Assembly: GCA_958295945.1 (NCBI GenBank)
Contig: OY282386.1
Span: forward strand, 3,962,204-4,026,203
DNA: 64,000 nt
Source of the DNA: Candidatus Poribacteria bacterium
Lineage (GTDB): Bacteria > Poribacteria > WGA-4E > WGA-3G
Direction: 5' to 3'
A program made the position numbers and the translations under genes. Below are positions 61,439-64,000 of this stretch, piece after piece. The notes under the pieces were generated by a model. That model saw nothing but the letters and a program-made list of their open reading frames with translations. It did not search any database and was not told the origin of the DNA. How positions within the stretch are numbered: position 1 is the stretch's first letter; every line of letters starts with the position of its first letter.

Positions 61439-63163
61439 CTATTCCCGTAGCAATGGCAACTGTTGATCTGTAAAATGACGTGCCGACTTCTGTGTTGGTC
61501 GGATACGCCATGCATCTGGCAAACGAACTAATGTGTTGATGATATCTGGATTCTTAAAGTATTCGTCATCTAACTGCCAAAACTGGAGGCGTGGATAGGT
61601 TTTGTTGTTATGCTCAAAATTGCCCGTATTCTCTGCAACTTGACGCATTTTCGGACTCACCGGCGCAATCGTGATAAAAATACCAACTTCCGCTTTGTGC
61701 TCCTCCATCACATGACAGAAGGCACGCACCTGTGTGATGTTCGGTTTGCCTGTCTTAACCTCTGCCAATATCCGTGCATCTGTCTCCTTCATTTGCTGCG
61801 GATTCCATAGCGTAACATGTCCGATACCGTCCAGTCCACCATCACCGACATCTTTTGTCGGTCTCAGACCAAGCCGTGTTACTGCCCAATTCGAGAAATC
61901 ATGATATTTTCGTTTGTCACCATCTTTCAACAACCTGTGAACTTCCTGCATATTGGTCGGATACCCTTCTATCTGATAGTCAATAGAGGGTTCTAACCCG
62001 TGCCGATCTGCCAACCGTTGCCGCATTGGATCCAGTGCAAGAATCGTGATGTCAATCCCCAGCCATTGCCGATTGAGCGTATGCGCCGCATCAATCGTTG
62101 TACCGCACCCGCAGAATGGATCAAGAACAATATCACCTTCATTACTGGATGCTCTGATTAAACGTTCATAAAGCGCAAGCGGTTTCTGTGTGGGATAGCC
62201 AAGGCGTTCCTTAGCATTGCCGGACAAAGGGTTGATATCTGTAACCACATCATGCACTCTACTTCCCTTTGATGTAGATAGGTATCGCTTAAACCCTGGA
62301 ACACTACCCTTGGGAGGCCAATAAATTAATCCATTTTCATCTAACACATCTAATTTTTTGTGAACCGAAAGCAATTCATAATTTTCAGGCGGTTTAACGT
62401 CTTCGGGCCACGCTTCCCTACGTGGGGTACTCCAATGCCTACCCACTTTGCTCGGATTTATCCCTCGCCACGGTTTACCTGATTCCCCTTCCTGCGTTAC
62501 CCCCGGGGCATACAGATCACCAACTCTATAGAGGCCTCTTTCGTCATGATGTCGATAAAACTTCTTTACGTATTCTGGATCGTGTTCTGTATAGATAGGA
62601 TTCCATACGGTTTTGCTACTTTTGCTATAGAACAGAATTGTGTCGTGAACCCTGCCATATTGCTTGCCATCATTATGCGCGTTTGTGCGTTGCCAGATAA
62701 TCTCATTTCTGAAATGCTCTACGTCAAAGATAGCATCCATCACGCCTTTTAGATAGTGGCTTGCTGTCGGATCGCAGTGCAGATAGATACTCCCCTTTTT
62801 GGTAAGGACGCGGTGCATCTCGGCAAGACGCGGTCCCATAAAGGCGAGATATGCACGCATTGCACCACTGTCCCCAGAGACTGCGTTTAGCAACACCATG
62901 TCGTATCCCTTCAGACAGGTATTGAGTGCTTTGTAAGTATCATTAGCAATTGCTCGTGATTCTATGTCTGCACGCGCGTGTTGTGCAGTAGTGTCCCAAG
63001 TCCATGTATCGGTAAACGCCTTCTTTTGTGCAAGGGAGTCACCGAGAAATGTGTTATAGTTTCGTCCGCTGTTGAAAGGTGGATCGGTGCAGATTAGGTG
63101 GACGCGTTCATCCTCCATCTCACGTAGTATTTCTAAGTTATCGCCGAAGTAAAGTTTGTTCAT
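61439..63163 (-). CDS. DNA methyltransferase fused to an Mrr-like restriction endonuclease
   Basis: 574 residues. N-terminal beta-class methylase: LICTDPPFNSGRNYNTF (motif IV at 26-30), variable target-recognition middle, then LDPFCGCGTTIDAAHTLN (motif I) and WLGIDITILALDPMRQR. The C-terminal ~140 residues are Mrr-like: GDGGLDGIG with Asp, ARILAEVKTGKPNITQVRAF giving Glu-x-Lys, then VGIFITIAPVSP. So one chain may both methylate and cleave, a type IIG-like plan. Specificity is unknown. Start overlaps the stop of the preceding small ORF (TAATG). Confidence 0.87.
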   Translation of the reverse strand: MNKLYFGDNLEILREMEDERVHLICTDPPFNSGRNYNTFLGDSLAQKKAFTDTWTWDTTAQHARADIESRAIANDTYKALNTCLKGYDMVLLNAVSGDSGAMRAYLAFMGPRLAEMHRVLTKKGSIYLHCDPTASHYLKGVMDAIFDVEHFRNEIIWQRTNAHNDGKQYGRVHDTILFYSKSSKTVWNPIYTEHDPEYVKKFYRHHDERGLYRVGDLYAPGVTQEGESGKPWRGINPSKVGRHWSTPRREAWPEDVKPPENYELLSVHKKLDVLDENGLIYWPPKGSVPGFKRYLSTSKGSRVHDVVTDINPLSGNAKERLGYPTQKPLALYERLIRASSNEGDIVLDPFCGCGTTIDAAHTLNRQWLGIDITILALDPMRQRLADRHGLEPSIDYQIEGYPTNMQEVHRLLKDGDKRKYHDFSNWAVTRLGLRPTKDVGDGGLDGIGHVTLWNPQQMKETDARILAEVKTGKPNITQVRAFCHVMEEHKAEVGIFITIAPVSPKMRQVAENTGNFEHNNKTYPRLQFWQLDDEYFKNPDIINTLVRLPDAWRIRPTQKSARHFTDQQLPLLRE

Positions 63164-63390
63164 TAGTATCCTTCTAAACTATAGCACGTTTCTCCTGATG
63201 CGATAGCATCTCGAATGTCTGAAAAGAGATTAAATGCTTCCTCAAATTCAGAAAACTCTGCTATAACGCGTTCGGATCCATCTTGAGCAGTTAATACAAG
63301 TTTACATCCTTCAGGATCTTCACCTTTTACACTCAAATTACGATACTGGTTGAAGTTTATAATTTCTAAGTCGTCAGTTACAATGAACAT
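63163..63390 (-). CDS. Small hypothetical protein, 75 residues
   Basis: Not recognised. Compact and mixed alpha/beta in appearance: MFIVTDDLEIINFNQYRNLS, LVLTAQDGSERVIAEFSEFE, then a helix (EAFNLFSDIRDAI). Its stop overlaps the methyltransferase start by one base, so it is translated with the restriction-modification gene and may be a regulatory or structural partner; that is inference. Upstream sequence lacks a strong binding site. Confidence 0.6.
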   Translation of the reverse strand: MFIVTDDLEIINFNQYRNLSVKGEDPEGCKLVLTAQDGSERVIAEFSEFEEAFNLFSDIRDAIASGETCYSLEGY

Positions 63391-63466
63391 AATAACCCCT
63401 TCATTAATATTATGAGACGCTTTAAGAATAGCACTTTCCTTTCTTTCTGAATATCAGGTTCAGTCA

Positions 63467-63934
63467 CTATAAATTACCAAAATTGCTTTCATACACCGTT
63501 TCAACTTCACTGGGAGATGTAATAAACCATTCCTTACCAGGTGCATCTTGCTTTTGTTTACCTTGTAGTTTCAATATATTTTGTATTGTGCTTTCCATTA
63601 AATTTAACGCGTCTGTTTTGATAATTAGACCAACCTTGGGATATTCGGGAAGTGCAGTGCGTGTTTGTGAAATTATTCTGTTAATAGGGTCATTCATCGC
63701 CTTTCCAATTTTACATGGCCATACTTCTTCGTTCTGCTCTCGCGCGTATCTCTTGTAAATCGGAAAATAGTAAAGGTACACCGAATGTTTACCAGTTCCA
63801 ATGATTTTCTCAGGTTCAAGATCTTCAGCATCTAGATTATTACGCTCAGAATCAACTTTTACGCTATCCTGAGTTGTTGAAAGAATAAGCCAATAACCTT
63901 GACGTGGGTTATCTGCTTGTCCTTCATTTTTCAT
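63467..63934 (-). CDS. GIY-YIG-like nuclease domain protein (T5orf172/Mug113-like)
   Basis: 155 residues. VYLYYFPIYKRYA, VWPCKIGKAMNDPINRI, QTRTALPEYPKVGLIIK, then ALNLMESTIQNILKLQGK and GKEWFITSPSEV: the order of the T5orf172/Mug113 branch of the GIY-YIG nucleases (Tyr, Gly-Lys, Glu, Lys-Glu-Trp-Phe). Next to the methylase-nuclease fusion, so possibly part of a defence cluster. Strand and start are inferred from the ORF; the window ends soon after. Confidence 0.68.
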   Translation of the reverse strand: MKNEGQADNPRQGYWLILSTTQDSVKVDSERNNLDAEDLEPEKIIGTGKHSVYLYYFPIYKRYAREQNEEVWPCKIGKAMNDPINRIISQTRTALPEYPKVGLIIKTDALNLMESTIQNILKLQGKQKQDAPGKEWFITSPSEVETVYESNFGNL

Positions 63935-64000
63935 TCTTGATAGGGCAAGGGTGACTGGGTGGTGAAACCTAGCTCGTGATGACAGCCCATCACGCTCACG
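63935..64000. other. Window edge, nothing recognised
   Basis: Short sequence with no visible gene or RNA structure. Confidence 0.4.

Noticed and set aside
63935-64000. Possible tRNA at the right edge
   Set aside because: No cloverleaf or TTCGA loop could be found.

Overview
The window looks like chromosome from a member of the candidate phylum Poribacteria or a close relative. No ribosomal RNA gene is present, so this is inference from gene content. Supporting features are two phytanoyl-CoA-dioxygenase-like genes, a Tm-1-like UPF0261 gene, Gfo/Idh oxidoreductase and Ldh2 genes, many MacB/FtsX-type permeases, TlpA-like redox proteins, WD40 and dockerin proteins with the 'VNILDLVxVAN' signature, and abundant short palindromic intergenic repeats. 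Protein similarity and motifs were judged by eye; no database search was run.

Layout. 1-3.4 kb (minus): infC-rpmI-rplT followed by pheS and the start of pheT. infC appears to use an AUA start codon, and a Phe-type T-box leader with terminator precedes pheS. 3.4-13.8 kb: small membrane and secreted proteins, two TlpA-like thioredoxins (one with tandem thioredoxin domains), and a 21-repeat WD40 protein whose dockerin-like tail is cut off by an in-frame TAG. 13.8-25.3 kb: UgpC-type ATPase, Ldh2, epimerase, an AAA ATPase/DUF4435 pair resembling the PARIS defence system, an unknown 559-residue protein, a ROK kinase, a CHAD domain split over two coupled ORFs, mgtE and aroC. 25.4-35.8 kb: UPF0261 and PhyH genes, a TlpA-like gene with an in-frame UGA in its redox motif (candidate selenoprotein) next to a c-type cytochrome, an Rpn-like nuclease, transketolase, a DegT aminotransferase and a metallo-beta-lactamase-fold hydrolase.

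35.8-45 kb: an HlyD-type adaptor with four tandem MacB-type permeases and no ATPase gene, then a complete 998-bp IS5-like element with 3-bp target duplication, inserted inside a miniature inverted-repeat element. 45-51 kb: infA, PhyH, an EamA transporter, an orphan DNA methyltransferase, a GNAT protein and a zinc-type dehydrogenase. 52-58.3 kb: a cohesin protein with about 135 Thr-Asp dipeptides in a row, next to a CxxCH protein with seven repeats and a complete type I dockerin. 58.4-64 kb: Gfo/Idh oxidoreductase, another permease, a PD-(D/E)XK-like protein, a methyltransferase fused to an Mrr-like nuclease, a small ORF and a GIY-YIG-like protein.

Possible joint functions: the infC/pheS block is translation machinery under RNA-level control; the 16.8-20.5 kb and 60.8-63.9 kb clusters are candidate mobile-DNA defence; the cohesin and dockerin proteins may assemble outside the cell; the permease array is a likely export or lipoprotein-type ABC system needing an ATPase from elsewhere. 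The strongest novelty candidates are the UGA-containing redox protein, the PARIS-like pair, and the cohesin/dockerin/Thr-Asp locus.
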